A stretch of 64,000 nucleotides of DNA, from contig CP136068.1 of NCBI GenBank assembly GCA_032622095.1, positions 16,411,729 to 16,475,728 on the forward strand, read 5' to 3'. This stretch comes from Siphonodentalium dalli (Eukaryota; Mollusca; Scaphopoda; Gadilida; Siphonodentaliidae). Below the pieces are notes generated by a model. The model did not search any database and was not told where the DNA came from. It worked only from the letters and a program-made list of their open reading frames with translations. How positions within the stretch are numbered: position 1 is the first letter of the stretch; every line of letters begins with the position of its first letter. Below are positions 20,251 through 33,209 of the stretch, one piece after another. The translations under genes and the position numbers were made by a program.

Positions 20251-21070
20251 TCCATTTAGAGGTTACCCCGAAGATCCATAATGAAGTTTGGTGACAATCA
20301 GATGAGGGATGTGGCATTTAGGGTGTGCCAAAGTATATATTGATGCGAAGAATAAAATCCAAGTTGGCTGCTAGCATCCATGTTTTTTCATCGGAAATCG
20401 TTCAAATTCAGTAGCTCCCATCTAGAGGTGAACCCAAACATGCTTGTAATTTTTCAACACATTTCAATTTCCGTATAATTATAGGTTGCCTGGTGTAACG
20501 ATTGATTCTAATTTGAAATCCAATATGGCCGCTGGTGACCATGTTTTTTTAAGCTTCTTTATAGAGGACACCCTGAATATCCATATGAAGTTTTGTGACG
20601 ACTTGATGAGAGATGTGACATCTAGGGTGTATTAAAGGATTTAGTCATACAAAAAGTCAAATGCAAGATGGCCACTGGCAACCATGTTTTTAAGAGAATT
20701 TGGAAAAATGGTAAGCTTCCATCTAGAGGTCACCCTGAGTATCCATATGAAGTTTAGTGACGATCAAATGAGGGATATGGTCTGCATGGTTTGCCAAATA
20801 ATTTAGTGATGCAAAGAGTAAAATACAAGATGGATGCCAGCGGTCATGTTTTCATAAAACAATCAACAAACATGGTAAGCTCCCATCTAAAGGTCACCCC
20901 GATGATCCATATAAAGTTTGGTGACAATCGCACACGGGATGTGGCATGTAGCGTGTACCTCAAGGAAATTGTTGACAGATAATAATAGAGGCCACCCGAA
21001 GATCCCAAATGAAGTTTGGCGACGATCGAGTGAGGGATGTGGCCTGCACATGTACATGTAGTGCCAAAGG
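20240..21070 (+). repeat. Tandem array of a ~165-bp 'AAGATGGCCGCC' repeat, 5-6 units
   Basis: Each unit contains CAAGATGGC(C/T), a CATGTTTTT word, AGCTCCCATCTAGAGGTCA, a GATCCATATGAAGTTTGG word and GATGAGGGATGTGGC. Anchor positions are about 20,274, 20,581, 20,741, 20,907 and 21,004. Spacing is about 160-165 bases for the best units but irregular at the ends. One plus-strand frame gives protein-like text in several units, but stops and phase changes break it. Confidence 0.72.
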
Positions 21071-21279
21071 AAATTATTGACAGATGCACCACCCACACAC
21101 GGACGACCAACCCTTGGCAATAGACAAACTTTACAAAAAATAGTTGAGCTAAAAACGTTGATGGGAAAAGCAGAATTAGACGAGTGCTCAATTACACAAA
21201 TTGCGAGCTTCCGAGAAAAGTACCTGATTGAGCATGTGCGTTTACATGCATCTAACTTTTAAATTCACAAGTGATTGCC

Positions 21280-22340
21280 TGTAAAGTTGAACGTTTTGTT
21301 TTTACATGTAATATGTAGGTTATCGCCAGTCAATACTAGTAACTATGACAATTTAGCCACCAACTAGAGCTATCCTTAACGTGATTGACCACCTATAACG
21401 TGGTGTAACATTGGTAATATTGTGGTAACATACTAGTACCGCGGTAACCACCAACACTGCATAAATGTTACCACTTCAAAAATAAATGTCGCAATTAGAA
21501 GAGTAAATACAAAAATGATGTACACTTTTTGTGAATGCGACATTAATGGTTTTCATTGTAATCATCCAGCTGAGTACCCCACAATGTAGCACACCTGGCA
21601 CGCTGCGAACTTTACACGACTTTGAAGTTGCCAACATTGTTTCAGCTGTCAAATTATAAACTCCACCCATCGCCTGGTGTCTGTCCACATTGATAGATAT
21701 TACACATGCAGGTATGAATACAAAGTGCAGTGAATATCCTTATATACAGTAAGACATGAACAATGGTTTCAATGTGTTCTTGGGATTTTGACCGCGACAA
21801 CAAATATGCTGGATTGTTATCGCTGTCAAAACCCATGACCACGTTGAATCCGCCGTTTGCATCTTTCGCTAAAGCTATACCGGTATATCTGGATTATTCC
21901 TCCATATTGCCTTTATTGGCGGGATGCTGCTTAAGACAATATCGTAACGGCACCCAGCACAAGTATTGTTTGTTGGGTGTTGCATAAACATGTACATATG
22001 CAAGAATGTGACTATAGCTAGAGTAGGGCCATGCGAAGCGGCTTTTAAAATTCCGCAGATTCGCAATCAGATATTGAATCGGGCAGTTGATGTCAACATC
22101 ATAAACTGGGCCTTAAAATAATAAATGTCCATTTATGATTCACCAAACAGGCTACAGTATAAATAAATATATGATTATTCTGTTGCTGACCGCAAAATAT
22201 CCATTTATCAGCCCATATACTATTATGCCGGTAGCGGCATACTAATATTGACTCTTTATCCTGCCAGTAGTGTCAGAATGTCCTCGACCACTCCTCGCCA
22301 ATGAGGAAATATCGTACAAGTATGACGGTATGTACATGTA
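21280..22340. repeat. Dispersed repeat, copy B
   Basis: Direct-orientation counterpart of 14,706-15,940, with the same ordered landmarks ending at CCACTCCTCGCCAATGAGGAAATATCGTAC. It differs by many substitutions and by indels. Confidence 0.7.
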
Positions 22341-24564
22341 ATTATTAGACTATTCATTGAATTTCATTTGAGATTTTGTTCACGATCATCTAAAATGTGC
22401 ATTTATAAAAGGTTTTATTAAAACCGAAATGCTCGATTTTCTCAGCATTTGAATTTTGGTAAATTTTCTCTCAAATTGTAGATAAATATAAGAAATCCGA
22501 CTTACCGAACTCAGAATTAATAACGAACCAAAGCCGGGGGCTTTGGTCGTATATAGACTATACATGTATCTGTTTTTTTGACGTCACCAATTATTATATA
22601 ATACGACACTGGTGTTTTGAATATTGCGATTTTGTTGCAAAGTAGATCTGTGGGCTTAAAGCATTAATGTCGTAATTGGAAATAAAAGTATTGTCTTTCA
22701 ATTGCCGGCGTTCCAACATATTGTGGCGTGCTGGGGATGGGTATCTATACAAATGTACTAAATAGGCCGCGCGGAAACCTGACATACATGTAATATATAC
22801 CCCAATGCCACACGTGAAACTAACTGTTTCCCAATTTACAAGTGGTAGCGTTATAGTTATACTGGAGAAGAGCCACACCATGGACCACTGGTCAACTCAC
22901 TACATAATTAGCATTTAATCAATACGTATAAGCCAGTTGGTAAGTATATCTGCATCTGTATCGGATTGGTAGCGGTAGCTGATACTGTGTCCTTTGACCT
23001 CGCTCACGACATGACCTATTTATATGTAAATATAGGCTGGCTGGTAGTTACGAATAGGCTTGTTATTAGCTGGACTGACAGTGAAGCACATCGACCAGAT
23101 CTGACATATGAGAATGGATGAGTAACATGTCAACCAAGACATCTGACGAGCAGTGGATATGGCGTACAGCGAGCGGGTCATCGACACTGCATGGCTGGAT
23201 TACGACATCAATATTCATAAGTAAGCTGATGGACGTAGTACATCTGGGCTGTCTATAGACATGGTATTTACTTGAGCGTTACCAACGGACGGACTCGATT
23301 ATAACTTACACTGTGAGCATGATAAATACAACACACAAATCCATCTGAGTTGACCAGCCTAACAAGAGTAGAGACCATTATAAAATGCTATGATTTATTT
23401 ACAATGACCAGAATAATAATATTATATTTAAAGCTATGACAACAATATGAAAAATATGTACGTCCTATATTACGGGAATATGTATTGCAAAAAGCAGGGA
23501 TGGAATACCCGTAACTTACTTCTATTAGTGCGATTATTGATATGACTGAACCCGAACACGAACAAAATATTAAAATATCAAATTTAAAATGTTTATAAAA
23601 TATTTGCGGGATGTCATTTCGACATCAAAGAGGGTTCTCCGAACTAGCCAGGTATACGCGCTTACTCCCTGCTAGAATAATGACTTCTCAAAAGTCTGAA
23701 GTGCAAAGACCATGTTCCTATACCGTCAGAATATATGAACTATGGACCTAGAATTTTTGTGCTCATTATATAAATTTCCTAGCCATGGAATTCGTAACAG
23801 CGGATAGGTTACTTTAGCGACTGATTCTTTTACACTGTATAATAGGCGTCTGGCATCACAATGGATAGGGCGGTACAGCTACCGAATCGTCAACATCGTA
23901 CATGGCAACAGCGACACCAACGTGTAGCAATGGATAGGGCGGCACAGCGACCGGATAGTCGACATTGCTATAACTGTCATGACACAGGCACCCGCATCAT
24001 CATGTTAGCTAGGCACACCTCTCTCTAATTTCATCATCATCGATGGCAGAATTCATCATCTCTACATCTGTCTTCACTAATATTTTCAGTAGCTGACATC
24101 TAGCGAAGTTCATGACATCTACACATCGCGGCTATACATTGACGTCATGATATTATCAATCGCTGTATACATGTAGGGTGGTATATATAAATTCAAACGC
24201 AATGTAAACGAGCCAAACACAGACTGGTGATTCTTCTTATATTACTAAAATATTACCAAAAATCCCGCGTTTTGACGAAATATACGACATGATTGAAGAA
24301 TCCATTGGTAGTGATGCGTATTCTGGTGTCGTGTCATCAGTTTGATATTAGATATTATGTCCAATATACTCCGGAATCAAGGTTCTGAATACTGAATGAC
24401 ATTATGGGGTAACTTTATCCACTAACTTCTTACAGCATAATGTGAAGTCACATCTGGAGTTAATAAAAGTCGTAACGTGCCATGTTGATTCTGATTAGAA
24501 CGTTATGATGAACCAAAGGAATTGCGAAAATTAAGGAAGTTGATTTAGCACGTGTAACTAGGGT
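22341..24564. other. No gene seen
   Basis: About 2.2 kb of unremarkable sequence. A word ATGGATAGGGCGG occurs twice (about 23,860 and 23,930) in a ~70-base imperfect duplication. No coding frame beyond chance length, RNA gene or transposon terminus was found. Confidence 0.4.
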
Positions 24565-24800
24565 GTAACTGCACTGTTAGAAAAACTGCCGTCGCGTTAA
24601 CAGTCTGAGACCGCGCAACATCGCTGCCAACATTTGACCGTTATACATCCGGTCAGGCCGTAGCATGTTCCACGGTATAAAATCGTTTAAGTAACTGGCA
24701 GACCGTAACCAGTCAGACCGTTGTATTTTTTACGATTCAGCACTGTTTAATTAATATCAAGACCGTAATTAATAAAGGTCAGACCAATGGTGTTTTTCAT
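24565..24800 (+). repeat. 'GACCGT'-rich repeat with a CACTGTTAGAAA end
   Basis: Starts CACTGTTAGAAA and contains many GACCGT, ACGGT and CAGACCGT words. A relative in the opposite orientation is at about 33,215-33,322, ending TTTCTAACAGTG. This is probably one end of a non-autonomous DNA transposon family. Confidence 0.5.
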
Positions 24801-25397
24801 GGGTCAACACAAATTTTTAGCCAGGTTCCCATGGTGACAATATGATTATCCGGTATGCATTACGATTCATATGTTTTTGAATGGTCGAAACTAGTATTAT
24901 TCGTAACTGAAAAATACATCTTAGTTCTTATGTTACGATCATAGTTTTGATGAAATGTAAATCCCCAATGCATAAAGTGATAGACAATACTTTTAAAATT
25001 TTGCAGTTTGCAGAGGATAAAGCTTGTTATCTGCATCTTAGAATTTTGTCCGGAAAAGGCTGCGCACGCGTAAAATGTTCACATTTCACAAACTACTGTA
25101 TAAATATGGCTGTGAATAAAAAACGATACTAGTAATAGCTGATAAGCCAACCCATCACTATTCAGTTATGAGTAATACTAATTTCGACCATTTTAAATCA
25201 TGAATCGGCAGGCCCTTTTAAGCCATAAACAGAACAAATTTAAGCTACATGTTTCACAGTTAAAACTCAAATTTATGTACATGTAAAAGTAAAATATCTT
25301 AATGGCATACTTTTTGGTAACATATAAGGCGTGACATTGTCCAGTCACTTGTAAACACTATTTTTGTTTTAACGGGTGAATCCGTACATTATGAAAA
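24801..25397. other. No gene seen
   Basis: A/T-rich, with no recognised repeat or gene. Confidence 0.4.
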
Positions 25398-25399
25398 TA

Positions 25400-25888
25400 C
25401 AGTAGCAGTCAGAAGAAGTGGTATTTTTAGGCGCACCTTTATTGCGATATTGAGCGTGCTTAATTTAGAAAAAAATGCGTGATTATAGCACAATATCAAA
25501 AATCTGTCCCGCTTATTATTGCAATATTGAACGCAAAATATTGCAATACTAAGCGCGCTAAATTTCATTCAGACCCGATAGTGTTATATTTATATTAGAT
25601 AAATACTGTGCATATAGTGTACATATAGCATTTGTAACTACAATTATATACATATCTAAAACAGTGTCTCTATTTATACAATAAACAATATAGAAGAAGC
25701 AATAATTTGGTTTAAATGTCACAATTTTGAGAGCAAGATGTATTAATATTAAGCGCAAACTATTGAGATATTAAGTGCAAAATATTGCAATAATATCACA
25801 AGCGACATTCTTATAAGCGTTTGCATTTGCAATATTATTGGGCGCGAAAATAGCGCGCTTAATACACCACTTCTTTTGACTGGTACTG
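25400..25888. mobile_element. MITE of Tc1/mariner type
   Basis: A TA dinucleotide flanks both ends. Termini are CAGTAGCAGTCAGAAGAAGTGG and, in reverse complement at the right, CAGTACCAGTCAAAAGAAGTGG, an inverted pair of 22 bases with three differences. The interior of 489 bases holds AATATTGCAATA and GCGCGCTTAAT words in both orientations and no transposase. A CAGT...CAGTC terminus with TA target duplication is characteristic of the Tc1/mariner group. Confidence 0.75.
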
Positions 25889-26112
25889 TATATATCAATA
25901 ACAGCTAGTTGGGACTGGAACCCCCAAGACAACAGCAGATACCATAATAACTGTGCGCAATGACTTGGCGACAATGTTCTCATGTAGTCGCACATTGTCC
26001 ATGAAAATGTTAAAGCACGATGCATCAAACTTTATACTAGTATCACAACATTTAGTATCAATATCAGTGAGTCAGCCAAAGATAGTTTGATAAGAACATC
26101 CAACCAATAGTG

Positions 26113-26121
26113 TACTCCCGG
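26113..26121. repeat. Left copy of the LINE target-site duplication
   Basis: TACTCCCGG, matched exactly at 32,271-32,279. The first two bases of the right copy could also belong to the TCTA tail, so the sure duplication is 7-9 bp. Confidence 0.6.
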
Positions 26122-26478
26122 CGACAAATGTTTTAAATTAACTTAAATGAAGAATTTATTGTTGTTCAACTCGTGTATTATGATGAACTGATGGATCCAC
26201 CGCGTACGGGAGGCTAGTAAATTTCTTATATACCATTTCATGTTCTCTACACTTTGACTTTTTTTTTGGATTTTCAAATGGCCACATAAGGAAATGCTGA
26301 CCTAAAAAAATTGTCACGCTTGACTGGCTTAGTGTATCTCCAATGCCAATCTGCATGAATAGCTGACCTAAATTAATCGTGAATCGTTCGTGGTATACGC
26401 TTGTGATAGTACACACCAATTTAGCCACAGGTGTACAGTGTGCTGTAGTCGTAAACAAAACAAGTTGGCACACTACGG

Positions 26479-27443
26479 ATGGGTAAGACTAAAAAACAAA
26501 AACTTGCTGAAAAGTCATTCAATGAAGACACAGACCAGCCTGACAAGAAGCTAACAATGGCAGAAGAAAGAGAGTCTACGAGCAGTACGGGGACACAGAA
26601 TGAAAACCCCCCTGAATACATAGTGAAGTTACTTCAAACCGTAAATGAAATAAAAACTAAAATGATTACAAAGGAAGACCTGGCAGAAACAGTAACAAAA
26701 ATAGTTGACAGTAGATTGGATCAGTGGGAGCAAAGGCTTGTTGACATAGAGAAGATGCAAGAAGAGGCTGAAAACAGAAATGGAGAAAAAGAAACCAACT
26801 TAAAATCTAAGGAACTTGAACCGAAGATGAGGGAAGTGGAACTAAACAAAAAAATGGATGATTTTGGATGCAAAGCAAAGGAGTTGGAGTTGTACGTTAA
26901 AACAAAGGTGAATGGTATGGAAACTAAAATAGATGACAACTCAAATAACATCAATGACAACGAACAATACTCTCGTAAAAGCAGTCTTAGATTTATGGGT
27001 CTGAAGGGTAAGGAGGGCGAAACAGCCCGGGAATGTGCAGAGAAGGTAATCTGGCTAGTTAAAGAGGCGCTTCATATCAATGTGAAAGATGGTGACATTG
27101 CCATCGCACACAGGGTGGCAAAATCAACTAACATGACAGAGCAACCAATCTTAGTGTGTTTTAACAATCGGTTCGTGAAGTCCGACATTGTAAAGGCACG
27201 TCGCCACTTGCAAACATTCCAGGTGTCAGGTGTAACGTCTGGCAAAGTGTTCATTATGGAAGACACGACTAGGAAGAATCAGCAGTTACTTAGCGTGCCT
27301 TCAAGTCAGACTCCATTGAAAATGCATGGATTTCCAATGCCAAGCTTTTCGTCAAGAAGAAAAATGGCGAAATCTCAAAGTTCCGCACCACGGACGATTT
27401 GAACAAAATAACAGCGTGTGGTGACGATCGAGAAATGGAGTAA
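26479..27443 (+). pseudogene. LINE ORF1 protein, frameshifted near its C terminus
   Basis: The frame runs 26,479-27,402. An N-terminal charged region (KKQKLAEKS) is followed by a long Glu/Lys-rich coiled-coil stretch (~residues 50-155). Next comes an RNA-binding segment with SSLRFMGLKG and VKDGDIAIAHRV, as in L1-like and CR1-like ORF1 proteins that coat the element RNA. Near 27,293 the conserved C-terminal text moves to another frame and continues to a stop at 27,441-27,443; it includes the typical KLFVKKKNG word. The 27,402 end is therefore an artefact of a single-base change. Family assignment is good; this copy would give a faulty protein. Confidence 0.78.
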
Positions 27444-28537
27444 TAAGACTGGTATAAACCTAGTTCAGAATGGACGAGATACTGAATGTATTACTACGTT
27501 CAGCGTTTCGTTCATTTTGAACTAGCACAAACCAACAGAGTTCAGTCTTGATAAAACCATATTAACATCTAGACAGTTTTTTGTTATTATAACATAATGT
27601 GATTCAACCTTGTGTTATTTCTGTTTTAATGACCACTGTCTATTTTCTATGACCATTCAATGGATTATTTTGGAACACACTATCGAAATGAAAGTAAATT
27701 CAGTTATATCACGTTCATTGCCTTGGTTTTAGGTCCAACGTATTACTTGTCAGTTCGTTTGAAAGGCATGAGTGCCGAACATTTCGTTTGAAAGGCCTGA
27801 GTGTCACACACACACACAATTTTTTCAATTTTTTTTTATTGAAATCGTTCTATCGATCTAAGGGCAGTCACTCCATTCTCGATCTCGACCGTTATTGTGT
27901 TGGAGGAGAAATAATTAATTGTTTTTTTTTCTTCTTCTTTGATTATGTGTAGCTTCATATTAAATGATGGACGTTGTTCATAGTATTATATTATTTTATT
28001 GATAATTTAATTACTTACCTTTATTTTAATCGCTATTGTTAAAATTGCGTCGCAACACTTATATACGCAGTGAGGTTCCTGTGTAATGTTTCTGGATTAT
28101 TCTTTTTCGAGCGTTATGATCTCAGCCAACTGAATGCACGATCGCATTGGGCGTCTCGGCACTTCCTTATATACATACCTTATATACATATCTTATAATG
28201 GCACACATTTACTTTTCCCTTCTTTTGATTTAGTTTCCATACGATCACATACGAATTAGATACACTTTATTGATGGCCTCCCCGTACTGTTGGTGAATTC
28301 TCGGTTCTGCTATAAACGCGACGATGATCGCACATATAATTTTCTTCATTTCTTATACCCTATCAGTGCCTATTATTTCACATGTCCACACTCTAAGTCG
28401 CTCCGGTTATGACGATGAGCCAAATCAACCAGTATTTATGACAATTAACTCTCAATTACAGGAAATCATCCAAGTTAAGATGAAATTATATATATATTGC
28501 TACATTAGACGGTATGTCGGGGGAGCTTTAGTTCATT
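27444..28537 (+). other. LINE spacer between ORF1 and ORF2
   Basis: Unusually long (1.1 kb) for a two-ORF LINE. It contains a short CA repeat and T runs near 27,808-27,840 and no motif-bearing frame. It could include a later insertion or a decayed part of an ORF. The first ATG of ORF2 follows directly after an in-frame TAG at 28,529. Confidence 0.6.
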
Positions 28538-31500
28538 ATGTTAGCTGATATTACTTTGGATGAGATCCAGAACAAGGACGAATTTAATTTAAATCATGTT
28601 TTGTCTCAACTAGGAACGGATGAGGAAAACGAATGTGTCCCATCTAATCTTCAAGATAATTGTAATTATTATACCCCTGTAGAATTTCAAAACCAATTCC
28701 CAAACCAGACGAATATATCTGCATTTAGTTTGAATTGCCAAAGCTTGAATGCAAATCTGGATGACTTAAAGAATCTCCTATATCAAATGAGAGGAAGTGG
28801 AACACAATTTAGTATTATTGCTCTGCAAGAAATGTTTAGAATTCGAGATACTGAGACATATAAGATACCTGGATATCACCCCCTAATATACAAATGTAGA
28901 CCTAACGAAGACGATGGAAGGGGTGGTGTTGGCTTCTTTATTAGAGATGATTTAAAATTTGCCATCAGGGATGATCTGGCTGTATTTATTCCACATGTGT
29001 TTGAATCAATAGTTGTTGAAATTTTTATGGAAAAAAATAAGAGTGTTTTATGTGGATCGGTATACCGACCTAACACTGCACCAAAAGCCGACTTGAATAG
29101 TTTTGTAGAGAAAATGGAAACACTTACTAATTGCTTGCGAACATCCGGAAAAAGAGCTTTGATTTTGGGTGACTTCAATATTATTCTATTGAAAGCAGAA
29201 TCACAAATGAAGACAAACGAATTTCTCAATAATATGTATTCCGATGGTTTCCAACCTGTAATTTTAAAACCCACTAGAGTTACGGGACACTCTGCTACAT
29301 TAATTGATTATATATATAGTAACAATTACGACAAAAAAATTAAATCTGGTATTATTATCACGGATGTATCTGACCATTTCGGTATATTCTATATCGAAGA
29401 AAGTAAAGTTCCCTGGTCTTCGCCTGAACCGATTTTAAAAAGACAATTTTCCAAAACAAACATGGATTATTTCAAAACAAACATGTTAGCATCTGATTTC
29501 TCCCCTGTCTTGCAAGAGCCTGACCCGAACCTAGCATATGAAAAGTTTATGGACACATTTAAAGGTGCATACTAGTCGGCGTTCCCACTGGCTACGCAAT
29601 CCGGCAATAAAAGGTACATTAAAAAACACGAGTGGATGACAGATGGCCTGCTAGTATCATCAATAAAGAAAGAAAATCTATATAAAAAATTCTTAAAATC
29701 ACCAACAACCGCACACAAGAACATTCATAAAGACTACTGTAAAATATTTAACAAGACAAAGCGTGCTTGTAAGTCTTCGTACTATAAACGGATTTTGGAA
29801 GAAAACAAAAATAATATTAAAAAATCATGGAAAATAATAAATTCAATTCTCAATCGAGATAAGATACAGTCTATACCAAGCATTGTTTCTATAAATGGGG
29901 TTAATGTAATTGATGCTAAAGAAATTTTCGACGAGTTCAGTGACGAGTTTAATAGATACTTTACAGATATTGGAAATCGTGTATCCTCTAACATTCCTAG
30001 AACTGCGATACCCCCAGAAATGTATCTAAGTGGATCTTATTCTAAAAGTTTTTGTATGTTCCCTACAATTCCTGCCGAAATAATTACGTTATCTAATTCG
30101 CTACAAACAAAACAGAGCAGTGGGCATGACCAAATTTCTATTTCACTTGTCAAATTTGTCGCTTGCGAGGTAGCCAACCCTCTGTCATATATTATAAACA
30201 GAACCTTTGAAACTTGTATTATACCTACTGATATGAAAATAGCTAAAGTAGTGCCGATTTACAAAGCTGGAAGTGAACAACTCCTAGATAACTACAGACC
30301 GATTAGCATATTACCATCCTTTTCGAAATTACTAGAAAAACCGATGTACACAAGACTTGTTAAGTTTCTTAATAAACACAATATTTTGAATGAACACCAA
30401 TACGGTTTCAGAAAACACCATTCAACTGTTCACCCTGTGCTCCACTTACTTGAACATATTTGTACTGAAAACAACAAAAAATCAAAAGACTTCACATTGG
30501 CTCTGCTTTAGACATATCAAAGGCATTCGATACCATAGATCACAACATTCTTTTGAGAAAACTAAATCATTATGGAATAAGAGGAATAGCAAATCTTTGG
30601 TTTCGAAATTATTTATCGGATAGAAAACAGTATGTTTCGTTAAGAGGAAACCAATCTTGTATGCTTCCGATCACTATTGGGGTCCCTCAAGGATCCATAT
30701 TGGGCCCCATACTTTTTTTGCTCTATGCCAACGATATTCGAAATTCAACAAAATTGAATCTTGTCTCGTTTGCCGACGATACAACAGTGTATGAATCGGG
30801 CGTCGATGTTAGAAAATTAGAGTGCGACGTTAATTTTGAACTGCAAAAACTATGTCAGTGGTGCTGTGCGAACCGTCTATCATTAAACGCAAATAAAACA
30901 CGATATATCTTATTCGACCCATCACGACTTATACCGAAAGGAACACATATCAATGTATCAATCAACAATATATCAGTCGAGCGAGTAGGTGAAGATTCAA
31001 GCGAAAAAAGCATACGATTTTTAGGCATATTTCTTGATGAAAATCTCAGTTATGCTGCTCATATCTCTAAAGTCTGCTTCAAAATAGCCTATGCAAATTA
31101 CGCACTGAATAAGGTAAAGAAACTACTTCCATATCAAACTTTTAGAACTCTATACTACTCTATTGTTCAAAGTCGTTTACTGCATGGCATTGAAGTATGG
31201 GGTCACAGCAAACATGTTCATAGACTGTTTCTGCTTCAGAAGAAGACTATTAGAATTATAAACAATAAGCGCTATAACTCACACACTGATCCCTTATTTA
31301 GCAAAAATAAAATTTTAAAAGTTCAAGATCTATATGAACTCAATGTTGCACTGTTTGTGCAAGAGTGGCAGAACGGTGGTCTTCCAGATTCTTTTAATTC
31401 ATTTTTTGAAATAAATAAAGCTAATACCCGACAGAAGGGTCAATTAAATTCTCAAAATCGCGGATAAAGTTCCTTGATTCATTCCCGACATTTAAATTCC

Positions 31501-31646
31501 CCGCCGTTTGGAATAACCTATCCAAAGAACTTCGATCGGAACCGACACGATGCAATTTAAAAAAAAAAAAGATCAGTAAATTCATCGATTCATATCCCAC
31601 GTCAGTGACTTGTAATAACCCATACTGCCCAGAATGCGTACGTTAA
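28538..31646 (+). pseudogene. LINE ORF2: APE-type endonuclease and reverse transcriptase, broken in three places
   Basis: The endonuclease (from 28,538) shows ALQE with Glu98, LGDFN with Asp212 and Asn214, and SDH with Asp279 and His280, the catalytic set of apurinic-type LINE endonucleases that nick target DNA. The reverse transcriptase follows with [47 protein letters not shown] and FADD at 30,769-30,780. A TAG at 29,573 interrupts the frame, which then continues unchanged from 29,576. A frameshift lies near 30,509 just before the DISKAFD block. Another near 31,462 moves the C terminus to a frame ending PYCPECVR and a stop at 31,644-31,646. The catalytic motifs survive, so the decay is recent, but this copy cannot make the whole enzyme. 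Confidence 0.9.
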
Positions 31647-32270
31647 CGATGGCACCATAACTCTTAATATCAAGCATGTATAGTTCGTTCTAGATTTGTT
31701 GATCGCGATTTGCTATATAGTACATGTGTGACGCTTCAAACCAATATGCACCGTGCAACGCCTCCACACCTTCCATCACATTCGACAATATCATGTTCTA
31801 GTGTTCTAACTGGATCTCATCCAACTGGCCTGGCGGGTTTCTTTGAAAATGAGGGCAACCTTGGTTTACATGTACATAAATGTCTGTATTTAAGAAACCC
31901 GCTGGACCACATGCCACATGCACTCCCTCGGGTCCGTCAAAGAAGAGCATATGCATATACATATGTCTGATATATACTAACTATTACATTTAAACGTTGA
32001 CATAACCGGAGTTGACACAATACACATTATGATGGGGTTGGCAGGAAGACAGCCACGCACGAGGTTATGCCAACCCCAGGCTGAGTGCACCCCATTTGGG
32101 AGTCAGCATGATGTGGATCGGCATATATCCATATCTTGCTGACCCTCAACTGGGCAAGTAACTGATCTTATGCACTTGACGATTCAATCCTATTTATGTT
32201 TATTTTTGTATTTCCTGTATTCTTGTATATTTAATGCACTTTTGCCAATAAATCTATCTATCTATCTATC
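31647..32270 (+). other. LINE 3' untranslated region with hairpin and (TCTA)n tail
   Basis: A stem GGGGTTGGCA (32,034-32,043) with TGCCAACCCC (32,068-32,077) encloses a 24-base loop. The end is AATAAA followed by TCTA repeated about five times. LINE reverse transcriptases commonly recognise a 3' structure and a short 3' repeat, which fits both features. Confidence 0.7.
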
Positions 32271-32279
32271 TACTCCCGG
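32271..32279. repeat. Right copy of the LINE target-site duplication
   Basis: TACTCCCGG directly after the TCTA tail, matching 26,113-26,121. Confidence 0.6.
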
Positions 32280-33209
32280 TAAATTGTCGTAATACCGGTA
32301 ACCTGACGAGAACGTGGCGAATTATTACAATGTCTCATATCCACACGTTTCAATGAAAACAGATGATAACGGGATGAATTGGTCCGTGTAATTGTACATT
32401 TGGAATTGTAGATATTGTGATCACCCATCACTGCCTGGCGTCATTGTTTATTGTCTTGTTGTTGACATTGAAGCTCTTGTAAATTAGACTGGTGCGCATA
32501 GTACATGTACATGTATATCCTCTCTTGTAAATGTACATGCATGTGCTTTGAATCAATCAGATTCTGAACACTGTCAACTGGATTATCAAAATACTAGTTG
32601 AATCGTTGTTGTTATTATTGTCACTATTGGTAGACATCGAATATGGTGTTAATTGTACCTGTATACTCTGTGTCAGTAAATGTGCCAGTGTTTTGATACT
32701 AAGTCACAACACAGCACTGATTCGAATGAAGTCAGACCATGGATCGTGCCATGAAATGATGAATCGATCGGCATGAATCACTGCTATCGAATTTAGTAGA
32801 AATTGTCAATGATTAAGCCGATTTGCGAAGAATTGAAACTTGTCTTGTTACCAAAGGAACCGAAATCAGACCGTCTTAACAACTGTCCACAATCGAAAAG
32901 GTAACAGTTTCCCAAAAAACAATAGTTTACGATCAAATATTCATTGCCAAAGAAAAATGGCGAAGAAATGAGCTGTGCTAAAGCGGTAACTTAACGCCTG
33001 AATGAGAATAGCGTACCATACTCATGATAATTCATACACCTAATAACACATAATGAATGCCGGATAAATAATATATAATAAATATATTAAATATCAGCAG
33101 AGTAAGATTCAGTCATACTGTATGGAGTAATTGCCGTATATTATATGGTCGCCGATAAATATACTATTGAATTTTGACGGCATGACTTAAATATATAATT
33201 TAGACAATT
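32280..33209. other. No gene seen
   Basis: Intergenic, with ACATGTACATGTA words near 32,500. Nothing else recognised. Confidence 0.4.

Larger units (their letters stand above)
26122..32270 (+). mobile_element. Non-LTR retrotransposon (LINE) of jockey/CR1 type, near full length, inactive
   Basis: Order: 5' untranslated region, ORF1 (26,479), a 1.1-kb spacer, ORF2 (28,538-31,646) with APE-type endonuclease and reverse transcriptase, a 3' untranslated region and a (TCTA)n tail. TACTCCCGG occurs just before the proposed start (26,113-26,121) and just after the tail (32,271-32,279), a plausible 9-bp target-site duplication that fixes both ends at about 6.15 kb. ORF1 has one frameshift; ORF2 has one stop and two frameshifts. 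Superfamily is clear from the domains; the clade (jockey, CR1 or L2) is not settled. Confidence 0.88.
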
